This document shows positions 45,888 to 56,549 of a stretch of 64,000 bases of DNA, piece by piece. The notes under the pieces are model-generated. The model was not told where the DNA came from, ran no database searches, and worked only from the letters and a program-made list of their open reading frames with translations. Position 1 is the stretch's first letter; every line of letters starts with the position of its first letter. Position numbers and translations under genes: made by a program. Source of the DNA: Sepioteuthis lessoniana (taxonomy: Eukaryota > Mollusca > Cephalopoda > Myopsida > Loliginidae); the NCBI GenBank assembly GCA_963585895.1, contig OY757904.1:68630365-68694364 (forward strand). The letters are read 5' to 3'.

Positions 45888-46690
45888 ATTGTCCATAAGA
45901 ATAAATGGTATATGAACAACGCAGAATCCGTCGGGGAAAAAGAAACATAATGTTCTCTATGATTTTGTGATACGAGTTCATCTCTTGACTCTCGACCAGA
46001 CGACCAGACCTTATGACAGCCAACAATAGAAGAGAACCCGTCGTAATAGGACCTTTGCTGTCCCAGCGTACCATGACATTAATTTGAAATAAAAAAGAGA
46101 TATAAGTACCTACAACTTGCTAGGGAATTTTTTTTTAAATATAGCACCTGAAAGTGACAGGTATACCAATTGAAATTGGTCACGTGGAACAATGTCGAAA
46201 TCATTGGTAAAGACGTGGAAGTCCTGTAAATCAGAGGACTAGAGAAGACCAACTAGACTATAGCAATATTAAAATCGGCAAGCATACAGTGAAGAGTCCT
46301 GGATACTTGAGGAGAACTGACGTCACAAAAAATTCAGTGAAAAACCATTTGACGACCCTGGTAAAAAAGGCAAACTCCCAAAAGAGTAAAATAATAATGA
46401 TATTAGACTTTGCTAGAAAACTAAAATATCTATGGAACATGAAGGTGAAAGTGATACCAATTGTAACTGGAGTGCTCTGAGTAATCCCCAAATAATTTGT
46501 AAAGGAAGCGAAAAATTTGGAAATAAGAGAACGAGTAAATACCATAAAGACTACAGCATTATTAAGATCAACCAGAATACTGAAAGGAGTCCTGGAGACT
46601 TGAAGAGTTTGGCTCTCACTCAAACCTTTCTGAAAAACTATTATCTAATTAGTAAAAATCTCACGCAAATGCAGTAAATTAACACAAAGA
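45888..46690 (+). pseudogene. RLE-type LINE 3' copy 4
   Basis: Pieces: 'NKWYMNNAESVGEKET', 'LDFARKLKYLWNMKVKVIPI', then 'ALLRSTRILKGVLET' at about 46553-46600. It contains an internal repeat of the C-terminal segment (46100-46300 and 46390-46620), so it may be two merged copies. No tail microsatellite. Confidence 0.65.
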
Positions 46691-46694
46691 GATT

Positions 46695-47250
46695 ATAAGA
46701 TTACACACAACTTTGAGAACAGGGTGATCTACAGGGAATCGTGCAAGAAGTTTAAATTTGAACATACGAACAAATGGTATAAGCAGAACCCAGAATGCAT
46801 CCAGGAAAATATAATGCACACATTCTCTGTTATTTTGATATACAAACGGATCATCTAATCTCCACCAGACATCCTGATGCCCTCCTCCCCTACAAAAAAG
46901 AGAACCAGTCGAATAATCGACATTGCTGTTCTAGCTGACCACAAGGTAAAACCGAAGGAAATTGAAAAGACAGATAAATTCCTAGACTTTGCTCGAGAAT
47001 TGAAAAAACTGTGGAAGATGAAAGTGATGGTGAAATCAATTGTAATTGGTGCGCTCCGTACAGTCACGAAAGGGCTGTTACAGAGACTGTAGAATTCTGA
47101 AATAAGAGGACGAGTGGGGACTACCTAAGCTAAAGCATTGCTGAGAATGAGCCAGAACACTTAACGGAGTCCTAAAAACTTGAGGAAACTTTCTGTCACT
47201 CAGACCCCAGTGGAAAACCATCAGCTTACCCTGGTGTGAAAAAACTACAG
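46695..47250 (+). pseudogene. RLE-type LINE 3' copy 5
   Basis: Pieces: 'NKWYKQNPECIQENI', 'TDHLISTRHPDALLP' (position of the endonuclease PD motif), 'IDIAVLADHKVKPKEIEKTD', 'KFLDFARELKKLWKMKVMVK' and 'IVIGALRTVTKGLLQRL'. The DIAVLAD segment is where family members have their second catalytic Asp. No tail microsatellite remains. Confidence 0.75.
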
Positions 47251-48060
47251 TGTTAAAATATCCAAACCATAAAACATTAAAGTCTGTAAGAAAATGTTTC
47301 ACATGGATCGCAATTTAAGAGAGAGATTTTAACAAAGAATGGTCATAATTCATATTTATCATAGAATGAATTTTTCACGTGGCCATAACCTTGTTCTCGT
47401 GACACACGAAATAAATTAAGTTATTTTTAGAAATCTTAGCAATCCAAAATTTTTGTGTGATCTTTTATCTTTAGGTTATTTTTTACAACTTCGACGTGAT
47501 TTTTTTTAGACTTTTTCCTGAGTTCGTTATAAAAAAATTGTTCAGCTGTGTCAACGGGTTGATTTAGATTTTTTTTTAAAATTCTATTTTGATTATCATA
47601 AAGCTATAATGAATGAAGGAACATCAGACATCTTATATAAATTTATACGTCTCTCTTTATTTCTTGGAAGTGTCTGAAGTTGACTGTAAGTGTGAGAGTA
47701 ACAGGGAGACGGAGACAGTCGGAGGAAAGCTATATTGACCCCTATTTTCTTAGCCATGTCCTTCACTATTCAGGGCCCCACTTAGCAATTATTAAGTTTC
47801 TCGTCTCGGGAGGCGCGGGCGCCTTCTGGAAACTTGCTAGCCGCTCTCAGAGACTGACCATGGCTATTCGGAGACTGTCTTATTTATTTATTTATTTATT
47901 TATTCTATTTCAATTTTCTATGAACCGTTCAATTACGTTACTTATATCTACAACCAGGGCATCTATTAATGAAAAGTATTTAGCAATATTTCTATTCTAG
48001 CTTTAGTTCTCAGGGTAAATAGAGTATATGCACAGCATGAAATACAATGCCAAATTTTAT
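47251..48060. other. No recognised gene; GC-rich patch at 47690-47880
   Basis: Mostly AT-rich. About 190 nt at 47690-47880 are markedly GC-richer ('ctcgggaggcgcgggcgcc') and end in a (TTTA)n run. Not identified. Confidence 0.4.
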
Positions 48061-48069
48061 GCAGAGTTT

Positions 48070-48280
48070 ATAAGGGTTTAATATTTCTAGACCAATTGCC
48101 ATACCAAGATTAGAGTCCCCGGTATGCCTCACTATTTCCCATAGTTATTGGGAGAATAATTGGATTCATACACCTCTTTAGTGTGTTCGGGTTATGTGAA
48201 ACGCAAACAATCTCGTCACTGATTTGAACGAGGTTTTCTGTGCTATTTCCTACAAGGATAGCCGTTAATCAGTAAGCCTT
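48070..48280 (-). repeat. SINE fragment, minus strand
   Basis: The minus strand shows 'cgttcaaatcagtgacgag' (B-box-like), 'gtttgcgtttcacataaccc', a 'gtatgaatcc' block and 'ccaataactatgggaaatag', in the SINE order. Confidence 0.7.
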
Positions 48281-48386
48281 AACAAATCATACTCTCACCG
48301 ACATATCCGACTGATCTTAGATCGGATTTATGCATAAAGTCATATAGTACTAATTATTTGACTCATATTTCAAGAACAATGTACAT

Positions 48387-48980
48387 ACAGGGTGCGGAAG
48401 TAAAATATGGAATAATTTTTCAAACGTTTGTCTTAGAATGATTAGTTCAACTTTGGAAAAAAGATAAATGTAAATTTTCATGAGAACCTCTATAATTCAA
48501 GCATCATTTCATTCAAATTCAGCCCAATATGAGTGAACATGATGAGAAACGACAAAGAATATATGAGTTGCTTAACGCCGACACCAAGCGAAAAGAAAAA
48601 TTATGAAATAATTTGATTTTCTTTATAGCCTTCAGCGAGCTCAGATCATAACTCCCATGTTTACGCTATTTTGGGCATTTTAGAAAACAAAACAAATGCA
48701 AGTTCAAATTTAAGTATTGGTTCGCTTAAGACTGCTATGGATGAAGAAGTTGGAATAAAATGTCTGCAAAATTTATTTCGAGGATATGCAAATTGTTTCG
48801 AAGGCGTGTTGATCCAATAACTGAAAAAAATTAGCGTCCATGTTGAATAAATTTACTGTTTTGTATCTATCTCCCTATTTTGCTGTTGATTTTTTTTAAA
48901 TTAAATTAATCTTTTTTGGCTTTATAATAGAGCCGTTTCATATTAAAATAGAATATTCCTAATTTTGCTTCCGCACCATG
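48387..48980 (+). mobile_element. Internally deleted mariner-like element with terminal repeats
   Basis: Left end 'cagggtgcggaagtaaaat' and right end 'attttgcttccgcaccatg' are inverted repeats, flanked by TA on both sides (48385-48386, 48981-48982). Inside, a transposase N-terminal fragment ('EHDEKRQRIYELLNADTKRK') is followed by a C-terminal fragment ('NKMSAKFIS', 'LFRRRVDPI'). The DDE/D core between them is deleted. Same family as 20994-21748. Confidence 0.85.
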
Positions 48981-48999
48981 TATCTGTAACGAAACCTCT

Positions 49000-49630
49000 A
49001 TTCATTAGCACAATAATATATATTAAATTTGTTTCATTGTTATTTTGATTTCGTATGTCAAATATCCCCTTGACTCTGGAAACCGAGGTCTCATATTTTA
49101 ATGTTCAATCTTCATTAAGCAAAAACTGTTGGAATGGTTAAGAGCCGGCATGATGCGTGAATTTTTATGTGCCACAATATTTCCTTGGCTGTCGTCACAC
49201 GGATTTAGAAAGCTTGAATGGTAATAATTCAATCTGAAATCCGAGTCAGAAATTGATTTTACCCCAAGTTTAATTCCGATCTATTTCAGAATGGAAAAAA
49301 GTAATGTAGTTATTTCGGAGAAGATTCTAAATACGCCTGTTCACTGATTAATCCGCAATTAGTTGCCAAGATCCATTGAAAATTAGAAGACACGCGGGTT
49401 TTAAATCTGGTTTGACAATTATTTATGTACAAATATAGAGGTTTTAGCATTAGCCTCTACCTGGGTATCATGCGTACTGTTAATTAGAAGAAAGAAAATA
49501 TTTAGGAAATAAAGCACGCGTTAGGAAAATAAGATATAAAAAAAATCAGTAAGCTATATTTAATTAATTATACATGTGAGTTAATCAGTTCTGTTTAAGA
49601 AATAAAAGTTAATTTTAAAAGCATGTGTAT
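49000..49630. other. No recognised gene
   Basis: AT-rich between the mariner relic and the minus-strand LINE cluster. Nothing identified. Confidence 0.4.
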
Positions 49631-49637
49631 TCACCAA

Positions 49638-49638
<1 letters not shown>

Positions 49639-49685
<47 letters not shown>
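49639..49685. repeat. (TTA)n microsatellite (LINE tail)
   Basis: A pure ATT/TTA run at the 3' end of the minus-strand LINE copy. Confidence 0.95.
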
Positions 49686-49686
<1 letters not shown>

Positions 49687-50880
49687 CTCGAGAGGTTTAC
49701 AAATCAGTGTAAGCTGATGGTCTTTCACAGGAGGCTGAGTGACAACAAGTCTCCTCAATAATATATGATTCTTCTCTGTATTCTGGCCTTGCTGTTATTT
49801 GAATTGTCTCCATTCGTCCTGTTATTTCTAAGTCATCCAAATTTTGGAGACTTTGCCAAGCTCACCAATTACAACTGTCATAAACGTCAATTTCATGTTC
49901 CACAGTTTTTTCAGCTCCCTAGCAAGATCAAGGTACCTATCCTTCTTTTCGCTTTCTTTCAATTTTGCTCTTGGGTGAGCCGGGATAGCAAAGTCCTCAA
50001 CTCTCTGAGTTCTCTCCCTTTTTTTTTGTTTATTATTATACAGGCCGAAATTAGGTGATCTATCTATACCTCAAAATCCCAGAGGAGTCTGTGCGTCTCA
50101 TTCTCCAGGACAGATTCTGGGTTGTGCATGCACCATTTGTTCGTATGGTCAAATTCAAATTTCTTGCAGAGTTCATAGTGGACGACCTTGCTCACCCAGT
50201 CACGTCTAGTCTTATATTTTTTTGCTCTAATTTGCTACTTTCATTTATTATGTGAATGGTCATTGTGTGTCTATTACCACATTATCTACATTTGCTGTTT
50301 TGTTGCGTCTTATCTATTCCCTTTTTGATGCGTTTTCCTTGTGGCGCTGTTTTTTGCTGCGTTTAGAAAAGAAACAGTTTCTCTCGTAATTTTTTCCTTT
50401 CTAAGACACGTCTACGTTTTCTCTTGTGTGATGTTAATTTTTAGTCCCCTTTAATGTCCATAGAGTTGGTTACCCCGGTTTTTTTTCTTCTGGTTATTTC
50501 GATTCTGTTGGCCGTCCTGACGTCATTATTTTTCCTGGAGGCTGTGATCAGTCTTCCTCGGCGCTTTCTAAGTAGCCGTCGAGTAGATGTTTCGATGCGC
50601 CAACGTTGTCTTCCATGCTATCAAATCCTCTTCCTCCCTCTTTTCTTGACACAAATAGTCTGTCAACGTCATCGCTGGGATACAAAGCATATCCATGGTC
50701 ATCAATTTTCTTGTTCTCTGGTGTATTTTTAAAGGTCTTCTATGGTCCACTTCAAGAATGGTCCCGGGTATCTTACGAAGGGAACTGCCCAGGTATTTAT
50801 TCCTTTGATAAGGTTCTTTCTATAAAGTTTTGCCTCGAGTAACTTTCTGGTTCTCCTGTGATATTCTTTTTTCATTTCTC
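49639..50880 (-). pseudogene. RLE-type LINE copy, minus strand, RT thumb to tail
   Basis: On the minus strand it runs from RT thumb (RRTRKLLEAKLY, then 'WTIEDL', 'HQRTRKLMTMDMLCIP', 50568-50870) past the missing zinc-knuckle segment to the C-terminal domain ('KFKFDHTNKWCMHNPESVLE', 'HVPQFFQLPS' on the other strand) and a (TTA)n tail at 49639-49685. Frames shift several times. Confidence 0.8.
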
Positions 50881-50904
50881 TTCTTCTTCTTCTTCTTCTT
50901 CTTC

Positions 50905-50951
<47 letters not shown>
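50881..50951. repeat. (CTT)n(ATT)n microsatellite between two LINE copies
   Basis: A CTT then ATT run. It is the tail of the LINE at 50952-52335 and directly abuts the 5' truncation point of the copy at 49639-50880. Confidence 0.95.
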
Positions 50952-50953
<2 letters not shown>

Positions 50954-52335
50954 TGAGAGTTTTTCACATCAGCTTACGCTGATGGTCGTTCACTCGAGAT
51001 TGAGTGACAGCAAGTCTCCTCAAGTCTCCAGGACTCTTCTCAGTATTCTGGCGTCTTCAATAATGCTCTTGTTTGGATGGTCTCTACTCGGCCGCCAACT
51101 TCCAAATCCTCCAGGCCCTTGAATAATCCTTTAGTTACCGTGCCAAAAGTACCAATAACAATTGGTAAAATTGTCACCATCATGTTCCATAGCTTTTTTC
51201 AATTCTCAAGCAAGGTCGAGGTACTTATCTCTCTTTTCACATTCTTTCAGACTTATTCAGGGGTCAGCTGGGATAGCAAAGTCGAAAATTTCACAGATTT
51301 TTGGGTTTTTTGTTGTTGATTATTATAAGGTCTGGTATTCTGGCCAAGATTAGGTGATCCTTTCGTATATCAAAGGCCCATACGAGTTTGTGTGTGTCAT
51401 TTTCTAGGACAGGTGCTGGGTTGTGCATATACCATTTGTTGGCATGGTCAAATTGAAATTTCTTCCACATTTCCAAGTGGATCACCTTGCCGACCCAGTC
51501 GTGTCAAGCCTTGTACTCCTTCTGTGACAATTCACTGCATTCTCTTATTGATGGTTTCATCTCTGTCACCGCATAGTCTGCTTTTGCTATTTTGTTGCGT
51601 CTTATCTATTCTCGCTTTGATATGATTGGTTCCTATGGCACTGTTTTGTGCTGCCATTAGGAGAGATTCTGCTCCTCTCTTAAAGTTTCCTTTTCTTAGC
51701 CTTGACCAGGTTTTATCTAGTGAGATGATGTTTATTAGTCTTTTAAAACGCCCATGGAGTTGTTTTCCTTCCCATTTTTGTTTCCTAGTTTTTGTCATTC
51801 TATTATCTATCGTGTTGTCAGCATTGTTTCTGATAACCATCATTAGTTCTCAGTGCTTTTCTATGTAGTCTTCGAGTCGTTGTATGGATGTGTCAACGCT
51901 GTCTTCGATGCTGGCAAGTCTTCTTCTTCCCTCATTTCTTGGTATATATAGTCTGTCAACGTCGTCTCTTGAATGTAATGCCTTGTGCATGGTCATGAGT
52001 TTTCGAGTTCTTTGGTCCATTTGTCTAAGTTCCTCTCTGGACCACTTGAAAAAGGGTCCCGAGTATCTAACGAGTGTACAGCCCAAGTATTTTTTTCTTT
52101 AATAAGGTTTCTGATATTGAGTTTTGCCTCGAGTAGTTTTCTAGTTCTCCTGAGATATTCTTTCTGAATTTTGTTTTTCATCTCGACTTGTTTGATGGTG
52201 TCAGCCTCCAAGATTCATAAGTATCTGTAGGTCTCGTTTTCTGTGAGAGTCCTAATCTTGTCTTGATTTGGTATTTCTATTCCGTCAGTTAGATGTCGTT
52301 TGCCACTTATTATCATTATAATTATTATTATTGAT
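50952..52335 (-). pseudogene. RLE-type LINE copy, minus strand, longest in window
   Basis: Minus-strand pieces in order: DGIEIPNQDKIRTLTENETY (52250-52300), EYLRRTRKLLEAKLN, QRTRKLMTMHKALHSRDDVD, SVDTSIQRLEDYIEKH, WEGKQLHGRFKRLINIISLD, KTWSRLRKGNFKRGAESLLM, RLCGDRDETIN (zinc-knuckle Cys pair), KWYMHNPAPVLENDTHKL, ILARIPDLIIIN (endonuclease PD motif, preceding Arg now Ile), then the C-terminal domain 51077-51300. The tail is (ATT)n. The 5' side (52303-52335) is also TTA-rich, suggesting insertion in a (TAA)n tract. From memory it resembles R4/Dong-type elements, known to insert in TAA repeats. Confidence 0.85.
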
Positions 52336-52627
52336 GGAAATGTTATAATCGATGTTAGGATACACTGCTGTCAGAGCATTGCAGTTTGATCTAAATTGAT
52401 AATGATAATGATATAAGCGAGTAGATAAAATAATATAGGTATACAACGATGCCTGTGTTCTATGAAATGTTTTCTCTAAAATTAACAGATTTTATTATTA
52501 AATTTCACTAAATTGTGTCCTGCAGATACTTTCCGAGTATGTAACCATATACTTACGCACACCTATATAAGCACGCACATATTTAAATGCGAAACACATA
52601 TTTATACATATGCTTGTATATTTACAA

Positions 52628-52652
52628 ACACACACATACACACATACACACA

Positions 52653-52709
<57 letters not shown>

Positions 52710-52710
52710 G
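52628..52710. repeat. (CA)n(TA)n microsatellite
   Basis: An imperfect CA run followed by TA. Confidence 0.95.
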
Positions 52711-52714
52711 ATGG

Positions 52715-53525
52715 TGATATGCGGTTTAATCTTTTCTCGTGTTTGTTCTACATTTCGACATCACATCAAAACAGTTAAAAGGTTATAGTAAGCTTTTATT
52801 ATGACAATTTGCAATATCAAATGGAAGTCTCTAAGATAAGTCATCATTGTTCTAAGTTAAACAGTTGTGAGATGCTCCAAAAAGTCATTTCTATACCTTT
52901 GGTTGGACACTTTGGTAGTATTGAAGATATTTAGAAAAAAATGTTTGATGGAGAGTTGCAACATCATAAGTATTTGAAGGGACATTTTCAGAATGTCGAC
53001 AAAAATAACTTGGCGCACTTCGGAGTTATGTTGAAGACTGGGAGGAGCTGATCGAAATCCAATGACTGAAAAGCATTTAAAGTAGGAAAAAATGAACACT
53101 CTGTATTTCAATGGTCTCTTAGGAAGCAGGACTTCCCCTCAGTCGTTAACACTTTTCAGCCTGAACATGTTTTAACATCTCCAGAAATGTATTTTTATCC
53201 CTAGCCAGAGTTGTTAGCTGTAAGAAAACCCATATAAACTAATTAAAAGCAATGAAGTGTTTATATTTAGGAAAAATATTCCCAAAATATTTTGGTTAAA
53301 AGGAAAACATAATTTATAAAATGACCATCATATGTTAGTCTATAGACCGTATGAAAGTTATTTGACAACGCCGGAATAGTTTTTTATGTCAAAAGTGATA
53401 TTTTTCTTGTTTCATATGCGGAAGAGCTTGCATTGGTGAGTTTTGCTTGAAGAGTTTCAAACGTATCGACAATGTTCTTCGTAAGACTAAAGAGGTGGCC
53501 TTCTTCTGTAAAAAAGTGTCAGTCA
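52715..53525. other. No recognised gene
   Basis: Unique-looking sequence. An 84-codon minus frame (52857-53111) has no motif I recognise. Confidence 0.4.
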
Positions 53526-53529
53526 CGCA

Positions 53530-53571
<42 letters not shown>

Positions 53572-53604
53572 CCACACACACACATACACACGCACACCCA
53601 CACC

Positions 53605-53645
<41 letters not shown>
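53530..53645. repeat. (TA)n(CA)n(TA)n microsatellite
   Basis: A CA block is enclosed by TA runs. Confidence 0.95.
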
Positions 53646-53647
<2 letters not shown>

Positions 53648-53787
53648 GATATTTTCGAATGGGACTTAAGTCATTGATTGTGTATTGGGTATTAAAATAA
53701 TTTTATTGCTCATTTTTAAATTCTTGTTTTCTCTTTAATTGGACCAACTCCTCATGCTAGAGAAAATATATACTTTTCTTAATAGCA

Positions 53788-53788
53788 A

Positions 53789-53823
<35 letters not shown>

Positions 53824-53826
53824 ATA
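53788..53826. repeat. (CT)n(CA)n microsatellite
   Basis: A short CT run joined to a CA run. Confidence 0.9.
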
Positions 53827-53829
53827 TAC

Positions 53830-54960
53830 ATATTTGTATGAATGCGTACTTTGTATGTGTGTATATATGCATGTATGTATATATGAATATATTTGCGTGA
53901 CCAGTGAGATGAACGCATGAAAATTAATAAAAGTGTATAACGGCTTTGGCCTGAAACGTCAGCTTTGGTCACACTGAAAAGAAAACACAATCTTATCACA
54001 TGACAGGCTCTATTGTTCTCTTTTCGCTGTATTGTGGAATTCCTAGACCTGCAGGCCATGTGTTGGTGACAGCCAGCAAGATTCACTTTTTTGAAAAAGA
54101 ATCTCCGATCAATCACTACATTAGCATGCCCATTCACATCGTAGCCAATCCTCGTTATTGTCTGCCCGATGCATCGGCAATAGTTTTCTTTTCTTCTTTA
54201 TTCGCCTAGAGAGTGCTGAAATATCTTTCACTGTTTTTTTCTATTCATTCTCATATATATTTGTTCTTTTTTTGTTTTTGGGGTTTTTTTTTTTCGTTTT
54301 TTTTTCTCTCTTCTTTTTTTTATGTTTTTATTTATTTATTTATTGCTTTTTGCTGTTGTTTTTTTTTCTGCTTTTTTTATTTATTTATCAAAGTACGTTT
54401 CTTAAAAGTGATATTAAATGCAATTCTTGCATTAGGTTACTTTTTTTTCATGGAACTCATATAAAGATGTCCATCGGATCAGAAAAAAATGTTTCCTTTT
54501 TTTTTCTTCACCAAAGCACATGCAAAAGACTTTCGATTTTGTCTCGTTCTTCATTCCACTCAGCTTACGTTATTATTTTCTTTCCATTGACTGTTTTCAG
54601 GGATTCTAATGCACACAGCTATCACGAAGAGAAATCCGTTTTTTTTCTGCAAACTTAGCTGGCTAATATTTCTAAGTCTTAAACGAACCGGAATTTTCGA
54701 AGTGGTATGGTATTTATTTGCACACGTCATGATGAGATAATATGACATGATGTCAGCTTGCAATTTAATTCGGTGAATCCACAACCCAGCCGGATTTATC
54801 ACTCCCCTCTATGTCACTGTTTAAAGGAGAATCTGATAAAAATATCTATTTTACAGTGGGTGCTAAGCATACTTTACTTAATGCGATGGTGAGAAACGTT
54901 TTTAAGGAACTTCAGGATCTATTTTTTTGGTAATGTTCCGTGATAAATCAAATTTGAATG
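53830..54960. other. No recognised gene; poly-T-rich tract
   Basis: Around 54220-54400 is very T-rich, giving spurious hydrophobic open frames of up to 166 codons. I see no supported gene. Confidence 0.4.
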
Positions 54961-54969
54961 ACTCATGTT

Positions 54970-55258
54970 TAAAGGTGAAGTAAACGAAATGGTTACTGAA
55001 TTAGGAAATGTAATTGGCAACCCGAGTTCAAATCCTGGATGTTCCTGTTTGTATTTCCCTTTGTGCTGATGCGTTTGGGAAAGGTATGAATCCATCAGTT
55101 TTCTTCCCAAATATGCGTAAATAGTAAGGCAGTTGGGTCTTTTGCCTTTGTTAGGCAACCAGTTTAGGAGATTTAAAATCCTGAATTCAAACCAGCTTTT
55201 CGCCGTTTAAATACTGACCTTGTGAAACTTTGTGTTTCTGGCGGATGTGTTTAGTGAA
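54970..55258 (+). repeat. SINE, nearly full length
   Basis: The tRNA-like head with B box 'cgagttcaaatcc', then 'gggaaaggtatgaatcc', 'cgtaaatagtaaggcag', 'gttaggcaaccagtttagg' and 'aaatactgaccttgtgaaac' match the 33.8 kb SINE in order. Confidence 0.85.
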
Positions 55259-55939
55259 TACACAAAGACGTTCCTACTTTTCTCAATAATTGAATAACAC
55301 ATTAAGCCTTAAGACCAGTTGCTGTTTTTGCTTTCCTACACAATATAAATATTCTAGCCAAACATTACCTACATTTGGAAAAGACATCAGGAGGTACTTT
55401 CATCTAATCCTCATTAGAAAACTTCATAATAAAGTATATAATAGAGCTTATGGAACAAAATGTTTTTAGAAGGGATCGACCTCTCATATCTTCATTAAAC
55501 GTGTTTTGTTTGGTGGTGAACAATGACAAGAATTTATGCATTTACGCAAACCCTTCTTCTAGGTTCACTTATTCCTAAGAAATGATGGGTTTTATTCTGC
55601 CCTGCTAACACATAGGGAGTTAGTGTATATTTACTTAACTGCTCCACTATGAGAAGAATGAGATTCAAGGTCATTTAAAGTGAAAAAAAGAAAGAAGAAA
55701 GAATTATACGTCATAAAGAAAGGGAGCAGGGTATTATAATTTACGTATATTATTTTCATTTCATCCTTTGTCTTCAAATATGATTTTTTAAAAAGCTCAT
55801 TGAAAAACAGAAGGCATATATTTGTCTAACCTCTCAACTATAAGCTGGGTTTCAAACAAAGTCAATCTTTTAGCAGAAGAAAGCTTGTTCAAATGTTTGT
55901 TTTTTTCCTTCTCACGACCAGTTATAAACCTGCCAATAA

Positions 55940-56005
55940 TAATGTCTCTGCTGAAAAATTGACGCGGTATCACATCCTACCGGAGGGGTTGGATTAAAAA
56001 AAAAC
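55940..56005 (+). repeat. SINE tail fragment
   Basis: 'aaaaattgacgcggtatcac', 'atcctaccggaggggttgg' matches the 3' end of the 33.8 kb SINE and is followed by poly-A. Confidence 0.6.
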
Positions 56006-56009
56006 TTCT

Positions 56010-56155
56010 TGTTGGCGGGTAGGGGACCAGAGAGATTCATGTCTCTTCTAAAAGTATTAGCTGAAGCTGAAAAGCAAACAGCATTGGCCAGGATTCGAAC
56101 TCGAATCACTGATTCTATTTCTTACTAAGTGCACCTCTAGAATATTACACGAATG
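56010..56155 (-). repeat. Another tRNA-derived SINE head, minus strand
   Basis: The minus strand has A-box-like 'gtaatattctagaggtgcac' and a near-perfect B box 'gagttcgaatcctgg'. The body differs from the main SINE, so it is probably another family. Confidence 0.6.
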
Positions 56156-56472
56156 TATCCGTAAAGACTTAAATCAGATACAACTTAAAATAACAACAGA
56201 ATTAAAAGTAAACATCTTCTTTCAGTTAATATATATATATATATGTATATATATTTATTGCTTTTTATCATTCATAAAGGATGTACCTATGGATATAAAA
56301 TCAGAAATATAACTTATTTCTGATTACGTTAAAGTACTTGGTAGATGGGATAATAAAATTCGTGGATATAATATAATTGTTTTAAAATTATTAGTATTTG
56401 ATAGAATCGTGTGCAAAAAAAAGAAAAAAAAAAAAGAATAAGTTATCCAAAAATTTTCATGACAACCACATT

Positions 56473-56540
56473 TTCTAACATAGAGACATAAAGTAATCCT
56501 AAATGAGTTAGTATGCCGTTAAAATCAGGCAATCAGTCAA
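56473..56540. repeat. Repeat matching both flanks of the Gypsy element
   Basis: Positions 56473-56492 match 30964-30983 and 56500-56540 match about 42419-42470, without the 11.4 kb in between. Confidence 0.55.
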
Positions 56541-56549
56541 TCATACTAA

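Noticed and set aside
54158..54658. 166-codon Phe-rich frame, possible membrane protein
   Set aside because: It is the translation of a poly-T-rich tract and has no conserved motif.
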